Shown piece after piece: positions 1 to 6,198 of a DNA stretch of 37,048 nt; the first letter of the stretch is position 1; the number at the start of each line of letters is the position of its first letter. The stretch spans positions 1 through 37,048 of the forward strand of contig LLYT01000018.1 of assembly GCA_002049545.1 (NCBI GenBank), written 5' to 3'. Source of the DNA: Deltaproteobacteria bacterium tcs-42 (GTDB lineage: Bacteria > Desulfobacterota > Desulfuromonadia > Desulfuromonadales > Geopsychrobacteraceae). A program made the translations under genes and the position numbers. The notes beneath the pieces are model-generated. The model was not told where the DNA came from. It ran no database searches and saw nothing but the letters and a program-made list of their open reading frames with translations.

Positions 1-1
1 G

Positions 2-166
2 CAGAAACCACAGCCACCATGGCAGGCTATTGCCGGAATGCGCGACAAGCTGATACATGAATATTTCGGGGTTGATCTGGCGATTGTGTGGCAAACCATC
101 CAGCATGACCTGGCAATGTTCGAGCAGGCGGTTTCGGAACTTTCAAAAAGCAGTCAGGATGGTTGA
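2..166 (+). CDS. HepT-like ribonuclease toxin (DUF86), 3' part only
   Basis: This open frame runs in from the window edge and ends at a TGA, giving the last 54 residues of a protein. It contains RDKLIHEY, the RX4HXY motif of HepT (DUF86) HEPN-type RNase toxins, preceded by a PWQAIAGM stretch and followed by FGVDLAIVWQTI, the usual C-terminal helix of this family. HepT toxins work with an MNT nucleotidyltransferase antitoxin, normally encoded next door; that partner would lie outside the window. The motif is seen directly; the function is inferred from the family. The upstream part, and whether the gene is intact, cannot be judged here. Confidence 0.8.
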   Translation, partial: QKPQPPWQAIAGMRDKLIHEYFGVDLAIVWQTIQHDLAMFEQAVSELSKSSQDG

Positions 167-292
167 AATCTCTACAGCGAGAAAAAATAGGGGTACCTCT
201 TGGGGTACTCACGACCTGGACAAAAAGAACGTAGTATTGATTTCAACACGTTAACCGATTGATTCGATACTGGCCTTCCCAAAAATGAAATT

Positions 293-320
293 AGCCCCTG
301 AGAAATCAGGGGCTTTTTCT
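293..320 (+). terminator. Rho-independent terminator after the hepT-like gene
   Basis: A perfect 9-bp stem (AGCCCCTGA / TCAGGGGCT) closes a GAAA tetraloop and is followed by TTTTCTTTG. It lies about 125 bp after the hepT-like stop. The rest of 167-559 has no recognisable gene. Confidence 0.85.
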
Positions 321-402
321 TTGTCAAAATACAATTTTGAAATGTTGACGCCTCAGCTGCTTTGCGCTGGGTAAAATATGGGGTGCGTCCCTATTTTTTT
401 GT

Positions 403-489
403 GATAACCGGCGGCGACACGACCTTCGCGCACCACCGAACTTTTCGAGAACCGGCCAGCGTTTTCCGTCCGGTTGATTGAATTGATAC
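403..489 (+). repeat. attC-like palindromic site 1
   Basis: First of three related imperfect palindromes. The outer arms are GATAACCGG (left) and CCGGTTGATT (right), and an inner hairpin pairs CGGCGG with a CCACCG half. The same core recurs at 1075-1181 and 1700-1812, and each copy lies between small toxin-antitoxin modules, as attC sites of integron cassettes do. The terminal core boxes (expected RYYYAAC / GTTRRRY) are badly degenerate here, so this copy is the weakest of the set. Confidence 0.5.
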
Positions 490-499
490 TATGATCACC

Positions 500-528
500 T
501 TGCGACGATTAATGCACAATGCTACAAT
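500..528 (+). promoter_or_regulatory. Sigma-70 promoter of the ParD-like/RelE module
   Basis: TTGCGA (500-505) and TACAAT (523-528) are separated by 17 bp and followed by a short leader with an AAGGGAGG ribosome binding site at 546-553. The cassette therefore carries its own promoter, as usual for toxin-antitoxin cassettes. Confidence 0.7.
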
Positions 529-559
529 TGCTGCAACCTAAACACAAGGGAGGTTGATT

Positions 560-781
560 ATGTCTACAGCCAGTGTACGCATTGACCAGGAACTAGTTGA
601 TAAAGCCGCCATTATGGCAAAAGCATTAAACCGCACAACGCCAAAGCAAATTGAGCATTGGGCTAAAATCGGCGAAATGATGGAAGATAACCCCGATCTG
701 CCATATGAGTTTGTTATTCAGGCTATCATCGCAAAAGCCGAAAAAGAAGCTGGTAAGCTTGAGGAGTATAACTTTGGCTAA
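560..781 (+). CDS. ParD-like antitoxin
   Basis: The product is a 73-residue acidic protein that begins STASVRIDQELVDKA, a ribbon-helix-helix-like N-terminus. Its middle (RTTPKQIEHWAKIGEMMEDNPDLPY) matches the ParD_like antitoxin family. It should neutralise the RelE-type toxin encoded immediately downstream and probably represses the shared promoter. I chose the ATG at 560 because AAGGGAGG precedes it at normal spacing; an upstream in-frame TTG at 554 falls inside that ribosome binding site. Its last 8 bases overlap the toxin gene. Family assignment is by motif recognition only. Confidence 0.85.
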   Translation: MSTASVRIDQELVDKAAIMAKALNRTTPKQIEHWAKIGEMMEDNPDLPYEFVIQAIIAKAEKEAGKLEEYNFG

Positions 782-1064
782 GATCACCCAAGTCCTGCAA
801 ACTCCATCCTTTAAAAAAGCTGTCAAGAAGCTCCATCAGAAGCAGAAGAAGGATCTGGACAAAGCTGTTAAGGAGCTTTTTGAAGATCCTCTTTTGGGAG
901 ATCAGAAGAAAGGGGATCTGTCATTTCTGCGAGTTTACAAGTTTAAAATGAATAAACAGACCACTCTTCTCGGTTACAGCTATCAAGACGAAACAGTTAC
1001 TCTTGAATTAATGGCTCTTGGTTCTCATGAAAATTTTTACCGAGATATCAAAAGTATTTACTGA
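774..1064 (+). CDS. RelE/ParE-family toxin, TTG start
   Basis: The 96-residue basic protein has the RelE/ParE layout. A Lys-rich N-terminal helix (SFKKAVKKLHQKQKKDL) is followed by a double-strand core (LSFLRVYKF, TTLLGYSYQDETVTLELMAL) and a C-terminal GSHENFYRDIK stretch. Such toxins usually cleave mRNA at the ribosome or inhibit gyrase; the sequence does not decide which. I chose the TTG at 774 because GAGGAG (761-766) lies 7 bp upstream and this gives an 8-base overlap with the antitoxin gene, typical of translational coupling. Upstream in-frame codons would extend into antitoxin coding sequence without a better signal. Confidence 0.82.
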   Translation: MAKITQVLQTPSFKKAVKKLHQKQKKDLDKAVKELFEDPLLGDQKKGDLSFLRVYKFKMNKQTTLLGYSYQDETVTLELMALGSHENFYRDIKSIY

Positions 1065-1074
1065 ACCGAATAAA

Positions 1075-1181
1075 TCATAACGTTTTTGATAACCGGTGGC
1101 ACCGCCAACTTGCGTGCTCCACCGAATTGTGCGAATTAAAAGGCAGACGCATTTTCCGTCCGGTTTATTGGATTGCTAGGC
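1075..1181 (+). repeat. attC-like palindromic site 2
   Basis: Starts 10 bp after the RelE-type stop codon. Outer boxes are TCATAAC (left) and GCTAGGC (right, one mismatch to GTTRRRY). Inner boxes TAACCGG / CCGGTTTAT enclose a hairpin with arms CGGTGG / CCACCG. The layout of two box pairs around a long imperfect stem is that of integron attC sites. It shares its core with sites 1 and 3. Confidence 0.6.
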
Positions 1182-1437
1182 TCTTGCTTACAAGTTGGAA
1201 TTTTTCAGGATTGCAGAGGATTTTTTCACTTAGGTCAATGTCTAGGTCTGGCCAATAGAAATGACCGACACATTCAAGTTGAACGTTAAATATTTTTTCT
1301 AAGTCAGCATTCTTAAACCATGGGAATTTCTCAAAAGGGACAAAATACTCATGCCCATCATAGAATAACCAAAAGCCATGTTGAGAAATGTTTGTAATTT
1401 CAAGCAAAGTCTTGTTTCCACGCACTGATGATTTCAT
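1165..1437 (-). CDS. DUF2442 domain protein
   Basis: The product has 90 residues and includes NISQHGFWLFYDGHEYFVPF and a C-terminal HFYWPDLDIDLSEKIL segment, the signature of DUF2442. No biochemical role is established for the family. It is commonly encoded next to DUF4160 proteins and is suspected to be part of a toxin-antitoxin-like pair. I chose the ATG at 1437, preceded by GGAG about 9 bp upstream; a longer frame begins at 1455. It overlaps the 3' end of the DUF4160 gene, so the two are probably coupled. The gene end lies inside the attC-like site 2, and the pair reads opposite to the neighbouring modules. Confidence 0.75.
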   Translation of the reverse strand: MKSSVRGNKTLLEITNISQHGFWLFYDGHEYFVPFEKFPWFKNADLEKIFNVQLECVGHFYWPDLDIDLSEKILCNPEKFQLVSKSLAIQ

Positions 1438-1636
1438 GTTTTCTGTTCTCCACAATTTTTTGGAGGCGAAGAAGTTGCCGTTTGTTCAGATGAACATAAT
1501 CTGCCAGAGCCGCGGTTGGCTCAAGCCAGAACTTTGCTTCCCCTTCTGACGAAACGACATGCACATGGATTCTCTCTTCTTCACGACTGAAAAAGAAGAA
1601 ACGATATTTCCCTTCACGAAATATTGTTGGACTCAT
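1400..1636 (-). CDS. DUF4160 domain protein
   Basis: This 78-residue protein begins MSPTIFREGKYRFFFFSREE and continues with RIHVHVVSSEGEAKFWLEP, the standard DUF4160 pattern with its HVHV core, then a helical NKRQLLRLQKIVENR tail. The molecular function is unknown. The pairing with an overlapping DUF2442 gene recurs in mobile cassettes and has led to a predicted toxin-antitoxin role, which is inference. The gene is complete and starts at an ATG. It is read from the minus strand within the cassette between attC-like sites 2 and 3. Confidence 0.8.
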   Translation of the reverse strand: MSPTIFREGKYRFFFFSREEERIHVHVVSSEGEAKFWLEPTAALADYVHLNKRQLLRLQKIVENRKHEIISAWKQDFA

Positions 1637-1699
1637 GTTGCAATTCTGCCATTTATTCCTGCAAATGCAAAGATCAAACTGACTATTTTCAATCTTGAA

Positions 1700-1812
1700 G
1701 CCTAACGTTTTAGATAACCGGTGGCGACGCTAACTTGCGTGACCACCGCAATTTTTTTGCTTTTCAAACTTGCACAGACGTATATTCCGACCGGTTGATT
1801 AGTTTGTTGCCT
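1700..1812 (+). repeat. attC-like palindromic site 3
   Basis: The left core box GCCTAAC is a perfect RYYYAAC, and the right box is approximately GTTGCCT. The inner boxes TAACCGG / CCGGTTGA surround a hairpin in which CGGTGG pairs with CCACCG and ACGC with GCGT. This is the best preserved of the three related sites. It separates the DUF4160/DUF2442 cassette from the RelB/RelE cassette. Confidence 0.65.
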
Positions 1813-1865
1813 TCCGACGATACTAGTGCTAACATTTGTGCACACACTAGGATCAGGAGCGACTC

Positions 1866-2150
1866 ATGGACACTAGAATTCAATTTCGTGTTGACGAAGA
1901 AACAAAACGCTTAGCCCAACAAATGACCGAAAACCAAGGCCGTACTCTCAGTGACGCTTGCCGTGAACTAACTGAGCAACTTGCCGAGCAACAGCGCAAG
2001 GCCTTGTCTCATGATACTTGGCTTACAGAACAAGTAAACCTTGCGTTCGACAAACTTGATTCCGGCAAAGCTGTGTTCGTCGATAATGACTCTGCAAAAG
2101 CTCAAATGGCTCAACGTAAAGCCATGGTTCGCAATCGGGGCCACCAATGA
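1866..2150 (+). CDS. RelB/DinJ-type antitoxin
   Basis: The 94-residue acidic protein has an N-terminal TRIQFRVDEETKRLAQQM segment followed by RTLSDACRELTEQLAEQQ, which is the ribbon-helix-helix fold of RelB/DinJ/StbD-type antitoxins. The polar C-terminal half would wrap the toxin. It is expected to bind the RelE-type product of the next gene and repress its own promoter. An AGGAGCG ribosome binding site lies just before the ATG. Its TGA overlaps the toxin ATG (ATGA at 2147-2150), so the two are translationally coupled. The whole module lies between attC-like sites 3 and 4. Confidence 0.82.
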   Translation: MDTRIQFRVDEETKRLAQQMTENQGRTLSDACRELTEQLAEQQRKALSHDTWLTEQVNLAFDKLDSGKAVFVDNDSAKAQMAQRKAMVRNRGHQ

Positions 2151-2422
2151 TTTTTTGGGAAGAAGAATCTTTAAATGATCGTGAAAAAAATTTTGAGTTT
2201 CTTTACGTCTTCAACCCTGATGCTGCTGAAAAAACCGATGAAATCATCGAGGCGAAAGTTGAAAATTTAATTGATCGACCCTTGATGGGCGTACAACGAG
2301 ATGAAATCCGAGGCAGATTGCTCATTATTCCTGAAGTTTCAATGATCGTCTCCTATTTTGTTGATGGATCAACGATTCGTATTCTGCGAGTTCTTCATCA
2401 GAAACAAAAATTCCCCAATTGA
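2147..2422 (+). CDS. RelE/ParE-family toxin
   Basis: The product is 91 residues and carries typical RelE/ParE features: an N-terminal helix ending in FNPDAAEKTDEIIEAKVENL, the RPLMGVQRDEIRGRLLII turn-strand, and a C-terminal VSYFVDGSTIRILRVLHQKQ strand with basic residues near the end. It is the toxin partner of the overlapping RelB-like gene. The stop codon is followed 14 bp later by attC-like site 4, the arrangement expected for a gene cassette. Whether the target is mRNA or gyrase cannot be told from sequence. Confidence 0.83.
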   Translation: MIFWEEESLNDREKNFEFLYVFNPDAAEKTDEIIEAKVENLIDRPLMGVQRDEIRGRLLIIPEVSMIVSYFVDGSTIRILRVLHQKQKFPN

Positions 2423-2436
2423 ATAGTTGGATCATA

Positions 2437-2499
2437 TGGGCAACGCTTTGCTCAGGGGCGGCGCTGCTTTTTGCGTCCGCTGAATTAACATTGTTGGGC
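2437..2499 (+). repeat. attC-like site 4 (different subtype)
   Basis: This site has a right core GTTGGGC (2493-2499), a perfect GTTRRRY, and a left box GGGCAAC (2438-2444). Between them GCTCAGGGGCGGCGC folds onto GCGTCCGCTGAATTAAC with extrahelical bases, as in many published integron attC sites. It does not share the core of sites 1-3, so the cassette probably came from another array. The 9-bp word TGGGCAACG occurs at both ends (2437 and 2495). Confidence 0.6.
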
Positions 2500-2640
2500 A
2501 ACGTGCCCAGACCAAGGTTGAATTTCCATGATTGCATTACTCAAAGTACGTTCTGCAACTTCTGTATCATATGCAACTTGAGCACGTAGCCAATAACCAT
2601 TAGACAAGCCAAAAAAACGACATAGTCTTAGAGTGCACAC
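2485..2640 (-). pseudogene. higA-like antitoxin remnant, 5' end lost
   Basis: On the minus strand this frame reads TLRLCRFFGLSNGYWLRAQV, then AYDTEVAERTLSNAI, which matches the C-terminal half of HigA-family antitoxins (FFG...YWLRLQ..YD.E.A). The N-terminal helix-turn-helix half is missing. The frame breaks exactly where the 69-bp inverted-repeat element begins at 2641. Its stop codon (2485-2487) lies inside attC-like site 4, so the gene was read antisense within the next cassette. No HigB toxin gene remains. It is too short for a functional antitoxin. Confidence 0.75.
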
Positions 2641-2709
2641 AGGGTCACATCTTAAACATTAAGCATCCCCACGAAAAAAACATACATTTAATACTTAAGA
2701 TGCGACCCT
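2641..2709. mobile_element. 69-bp inverted-repeat mini-element
   Basis: The ends are 15-bp inverted repeats with one mismatch: AGGGTCACATCTTAA on the left and TTAAGATGCGACCCT on the right. The interior is AT-rich and non-coding. The left end coincides with the break in the higA-like frame. The right end belongs to a 25-bp word repeated in tandem (2694-2718 and 2720-2744). The TTAAGATGCGACCC-type end resembles short palindromic repeats seen in related genomes; I cannot name the parent transposase. Confidence 0.55.
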
Positions 2710-2744
2710 ACTGCTTTCTCTTAAGATGCGACCCTACTGCTTTC
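2694..2744 (+). repeat. Tandem 25-bp direct repeat
   Basis: Two identical 25-bp copies (2694-2718 and 2720-2744) are separated by one T. Each begins CTTAAGATGCGACCCT and ends CTGCTTTC. The first copy contains the right terminal repeat of the adjoining mini-element. Confidence 0.9.
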
Positions 2745-2842
2745 ACATCCCGATTAACCGCACGGAATCCAACCTGAAGTATCTACCCGAATTAATCCTA
2801 TGAAAATCCATAAACACCCGTCAAACTCAGATTTAATAGGTG

Positions 2843-2870
2843 TTGTATTGTTTTTTATTTATGATAGTAT
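2843..2870 (+). promoter_or_regulatory. Probable hipH promoter with repeated AGTATCTACCC word
   Basis: TTGTAT (2843-2848) and TAGTAT (2865-2870), 16 bp apart, precede the ATG at 2902, which has AAGGG as ribosome binding site. The 11-bp word AGTATCTACCC overlaps the -10 (2866-2876) and also occurs at 2778-2788, suggesting an operator pair. Confidence 0.45.
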
Positions 2871-2901
2871 CTACCCACTAAACTATTCATAAGGGTCAGT
2901 T

Positions 2902-4251
2902 ATGGAACGAACCGAACAACAAGACATCAGGTTTCGCGGCCAGCTTGAAACCGGAGCACTGACCAGTAAAGCACTACAGGAACGTCTTTCTATGAGTCAG
3001 ACGACCCTTTCCCGGGCGGTTCAACGCAATAAGAAAGACATTCTGATCATCGGTGCCGCCCGCTCAACCAAGTATGCTCTGCGTATAAATCCGGCCGGAC
3101 TCGGCTACGAAATCCCTGTATATGAGATCGACCGGGCGGGAGATGTGCACCCCTATGCCAACCTCCACCCTCTTGCCTCAAGACAATATGGCTGGCAACT
3201 GCCGGGTAAGAAATCCCTACTGTCTGACCATCTCCCCTACCCGATTCAGAACGCTCGACCTGAAGGGTTTATGGGACGGGCATTTGCCCAGAACTTCGCC
3301 ATAGACCTCGGCTTACCGGAAAAGATCGATCGATGGTCAGATGAACACGTCATCGCGGCCCTGGCGCAAAGGGGGGAGGATTTTGTCGGTAACCTGATAA
3401 TAGGAAAGGAATCTGCTGAGCGCTATCTGATGCAGGCTCGGTCTGGAAACGTACAAGCTGTCCCTTTGGGTCGGCGACTGTCCCTATTTCAGGAATTGGC
3501 TGTGAAAGCAATTGCGGGCCAAAGCCCCGGTTCCTCTGCTGGTGGAGAGCAGCCAAAGTTTACGGCTCTCCTTGAGACTCCTGACGGTTACCAACGATCT
3601 ATCGTTAAGTTTGCCAGTCGAACCACGGATGAGGGACGTCGCTGGAGCGATCTTCTTATTTGTGAACACCTGGCAGAAGAAGCTCTGTCAGAAGCAGGCT
3701 TTTCCGTAGCACAAACCGAAATCGTCCAGACCAATGACTGGACCTTCCTGCAATCGGATCGCTTTGACAGGGTTGGGCTCTGGGGACGCTTGCCACTATA
3801 TTCCCTGATGACAATCGCCTCTGAATTCGTTGGCTATTGTGAAACCTGGGTGGACGCTGCAGAACGGTTACATGATAAGCAACTCATTGCTCAAGACGAT
3901 GTCGACTCGCTTCGCTGGCTAAGCGGCTTTGGCACCCTGGTTGGCAATACCGACATGCACCTGGGAAACATATCCCTCATCCCCGGAGAAACTGGATTTG
4001 GGCTTGCCCCGGTCTATGATATGAATCCTATGTATTACCGGCCAAAAGCTGGTGGGGTGTTACCCCAAGAGGCGATGCAGGCGGGCCCACTATCCATCAA
4101 GGTAAACAATGATAGCATTGCTCCGGTCGCAACCAGATTTTGGGAAGCTGCACAGGACGATACCCGCATCACGGATCAGTTCAGATCAATTTGTCAGCAA
4201 AACATTGGCACAATGAAGGCGCTTGATGATGGACCGTCAATGCGACTCTAA
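2902..4251 (+). CDS. HipA-type kinase, HipH/YjjJ-like solitary toxin
   Basis: The 449-residue protein starts with a winged-helix-like region (residues about 12-60, ALTSKALQERLSMSQTTLSRAV) fused to a HipA-type Ser/Thr kinase. Kinase motifs visible are the Gly-rich SSAGGEQPKF loop (about 210-219), the ATP lysine in IVKFA (K236), DRFDR (286-290), the catalytic loop GNTDMHLGN (348-356) and the metal-binding Asp in YDMNP (D373). All are intact. E. coli YjjJ (HipH) has this same fused layout, similar length and no HipB partner; no hipB lies beside this gene either. HipA-family kinases act on translation or tRNA-charging targets; the substrate here is unknown. The internal DNA-binding domain may replace HipB in autoregulation (inference). 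Confidence 0.88.
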   Translation: MERTEQQDIRFRGQLETGALTSKALQERLSMSQTTLSRAVQRNKKDILIIGAARSTKYALRINPAGLGYEIPVYEIDRAGDVHPYANLHPLASRQYGWQLPGKKSLLSDHLPYPIQNARPEGFMGRAFAQNFAIDLGLPEKIDRWSDEHVIAALAQRGEDFVGNLIIGKESAERYLMQARSGNVQAVPLGRRLSLFQELAVKAIAGQSPGSSAGGEQPKFTALLETPDGYQRSIVKFASRTTDEGRRWSDLLICEHLAEEALSEAGFSVAQTEIVQTNDWTFLQSDRFDRVGLWGRLPLYSLMTIASEFVGYCETWVDAAERLHDKQLIAQDDVDSLRWLSGFGTLVGNTDMHLGNISLIPGETGFGLAPVYDMNPMYYRPKAGGVLPQEAMQAGPLSIKVNNDSIAPVATRFWEAAQDDTRITDQFRSICQQNIGTMKALDDGPSMRL

Positions 4252-4374
4252 CCGCACGGCGGCCCCCAGCCCTCTGAAGGAAAGCATCAAGTTTAACGCA
4301 ATGCTCAGCGCATTGGAGCACAGCATAGAAAACAGATAAAGTCGTGGAGCGACATCATCTTATCTGCCAGATGC
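4252..4374. other. Spacer between hipH and MITE A1
   Basis: No intact gene. A second frame overlapping the hipH end stays open after the hipH stop and finishes at about 4340 with KESIKFNAMLSALEHSIENR, which looks protein-like. It may be an original, frameshifted C-terminus of hipH or a fragment of another gene. An inverted repeat CAGATAA (4333-4339) / TTATCTG (4360-4366) encloses a GTCG/CGAC stem without a T-run. Confidence 0.35.
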
Positions 4375-4541
4375 CTGGTGTCGTGCCATGCATGAGATGG
4401 CGGAAAATTGCGCCGGGATCTTGCGTGTCAACAAGGCGCGGTTGCCGCTGCATAGCCGTAGCTATACAGCGGAAAACGTAACGCAGTTGACGCGTAAAAG
4501 AACCAGCAAGTACCGACACTTCATGGGTGACACGATACTAG
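4375..4541. mobile_element. MITE family A, copy 1 (complete, 167 bp)
   Basis: The element starts CTGGTGTCGTGCCATGCATGA and ends TCATGGGTGACACGATACTAG, an imperfect terminal inverted repeat of about 21 bp, with a second internal inverted pair (GCGTGTCAAC / GTTGACGCGT). It encodes nothing credible. A second complete copy lies at 20888-21207 and half a copy at 6032-6101. The right tip supplies the stop codon of mgtE. CTAG at the ends could be a 4-bp target duplication of the kind made by IS5-type elements; this is inference. Confidence 0.85.
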
Positions 4542-5899
4542 AGCTTATCCAGTACCAATGAGGCAAAACTGAGCACAAAGAAAAAACCGCACATATCGGT
4601 GACCGTTGTCAACAGCGGGCTGGACACCAGTGCCGGGTCGAGCTTTGCCCGTTTCAGCAAAAGCGGGATGGCACCCCCAAGGGATACCGCCACAACGGTA
4701 TTGACCGCCAGGGCACCACCGACCACGAGACCCAGAAACGGACTGCCCTTCCACAGGTAGGCCATAAAGCCGAGCAGGATTCCGAGAGCCAGGCCGTTGA
4801 TGACGCCCAGGCTGGCTTCCTTGCCCAGGACACGCAGCAATTCGGTTGGTCGTACCAGCCCCAGAGAGAGCTCACGCATACTGACCGCAACCGCCTGATT
4901 ACCGGAGCAGCCGCTCATATCACTGACCATCGGCAGAAAAACCGCCAGGGCAATCGCAGCTGCCAGAGTGTCCTGATAGATGGCAATCATGCTGGCGGCG
5001 ATGATATTCAGTACAATATTGAGTGACAACCAGGAAAGTCTGCGCCCTGATCGAGCCAGGAGCGGCATCGAGCGGAATTCCTCCCCACCGACAATTCCCG
5101 ACAGTCCGAGAAACTGCTGGGTGCTCTTTTTCTCGTTGGCTTCCTCAACGGCTTCAGGCATAACAATGCCGCACAGCTTGTCATCAGCATCAACCACCGG
5201 CACCCCGAAGAGATTGTGATCTTCGAAGAAATTACGTAAATCTTCCAGAGACGCATCAACGTTGACCTTATATGGATTACGGATCATCAGGCTACTGAGC
5301 TTTGCCGTTCGTCTTGGAAAAAGGAGGTCGCGCATCCGCAACACACCTTGCAACCTGTCACGTTCATCGGTGACAAAGAGATACTGGACATCGTAATCGG
5401 CGTACTCTTCGCGATTGTCCTGAAGATTATCAAGGACATCTTTAACTTTTTGATCCGCTTTGAAGTCAAGATATTCTGAGATCATCAGTCCGCCCGCAGT
5501 GTCTGCATCATAGGTCAGAAACTGACGGGCTTCTTCAGCCTCCTCCGGATCCATCCGATCGATAATCGCTGTGGCGTCTTCATCATCAAGCTCACCAAGC
5601 AGGTCGGCGACATGATCACTGTCAAGCTCTTCAAGGATGGCTGCCGCATCTTCCGGCTGAAGGTCTTCAATGAAGTCCGCAGCCTGGGAGTCGGGAATAT
5701 CTTCAATGACCTCGGCTGCATCTTCCGGCTCAAGCAGGGTCAGTAACTGTGTCCGCTCGGAGTTACTCAGGCGAGAGACAGCCAGTGCCGTATCGGCAGG
5801 ATTAAGGCTGTCCACAAAGTCAATAACCTGTTGCAGGTCATTGGTCTGTAGAAGCTCGGATAACTGTTCCCAGGGTTTGTTTACATTCACTTTTTCCAT
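4538..5899 (-). CDS. mgtE: Magnesium transporter MgtE
   Basis: The protein has about 453 residues in the standard MgtE order. The N-terminal superhelical domain has repeated LEPEDAAEVIEDI / LQPEDAAAILEEL / LDDEDATAIIDRM units. A pair of CBS domains follows (around LMISEYLDFKADQKVKDVL and LMIRNPYKVNVDASLEDL). The C-terminal five-helix channel domain contains PMVSDMSGCSGNQA and ends PLLTTVTDMCGFF. It imports Mg2+ across the inner membrane, gated by cytoplasmic Mg2+ through the N and CBS domains. The ATG at 5899 fits the family start; upstream in-frame TTG and ATG codons (5956, 5944) give an atypical extension. No M-box-like leader was recognised. The stop codon lies in the tip of MITE A1, so the last residues may have been altered by insertion. 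Confidence 0.93.
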   Translation of the reverse strand: MEKVNVNKPWEQLSELLQTNDLQQVIDFVDSLNPADTALAVSRLSNSERTQLLTLLEPEDAAEVIEDIPDSQAADFIEDLQPEDAAAILEELDSDHVADLLGELDDEDATAIIDRMDPEEAEEARQFLTYDADTAGGLMISEYLDFKADQKVKDVLDNLQDNREEYADYDVQYLFVTDERDRLQGVLRMRDLLFPRRTAKLSSLMIRNPYKVNVDASLEDLRNFFEDHNLFGVPVVDADDKLCGIVMPEAVEEANEKKSTQQFLGLSGIVGGEEFRSMPLLARSGRRLSWLSLNIVLNIIAASMIAIYQDTLAAAIALAVFLPMVSDMSGCSGNQAVAVSMRELSLGLVRPTELLRVLGKEASLGVINGLALGILLGFMAYLWKGSPFLGLVVGGALAVNTVVAVSLGGAIPLLLKRAKLDPALVSSPLLTTVTDMCGFFFVLSFASLVLDKL

Positions 5900-6031
5900 A
5901 ATTTGATCCAATCCGAATAAAAGTACTGCTGTTGCCAGAGACATCCAAGGGGGCAATACAGAATCTGATTAGCTTCATCAAAATGCTCAACAAAAATAGC
6001 GACGCAATCTTGTCGAACCTTTAAGAGTTGC

Positions 6032-6101
6032 AGTTTCGTATCATGCATGAGATGTCAGAAAACTGCGCCGGGATTTTGCGTGTCAACAAGGCGCGGTTTT
6101 C
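6032..6101. mobile_element. MITE family A, copy 2 (left half only)
   Basis: Bases 6032-6101 match the left part of MITE A, from AGTTTCGTATCATGCATGAG to GGCGCGGTTTTC, then similarity stops abruptly. The right half is missing. Bases 6102-6198 show no recognisable gene, only a short minus-strand open frame without a known motif. Confidence 0.8.
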
Positions 6102-6198
6102 TACATATCGCCGCTGCAATTGGTGAAGTGCTCCGCGGCCTTCTGGATGTCGTGCCCGCTGGGTGCCTGATGAAGCCTCAGTCCGAATTCAGGAATAT

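Noticed and set aside
403-1812. Repeats as a CRISPR array
   Set aside because: The repeats are about 100 bp, imperfect and 600-700 bp apart with genes between them.
2325-2537. Minus-strand open frame of 70 codons over the RelE 3' end
   Set aside because: It crosses attC-like site 4 and part of a real toxin gene in the wrong strand and has no family pattern.
5900-6031. Possible magnesium riboswitch before mgtE
   Set aside because: I looked for a long structured leader with terminator; the space is about 130 bp before MITE A2 and shows no recognisable M-box helices.
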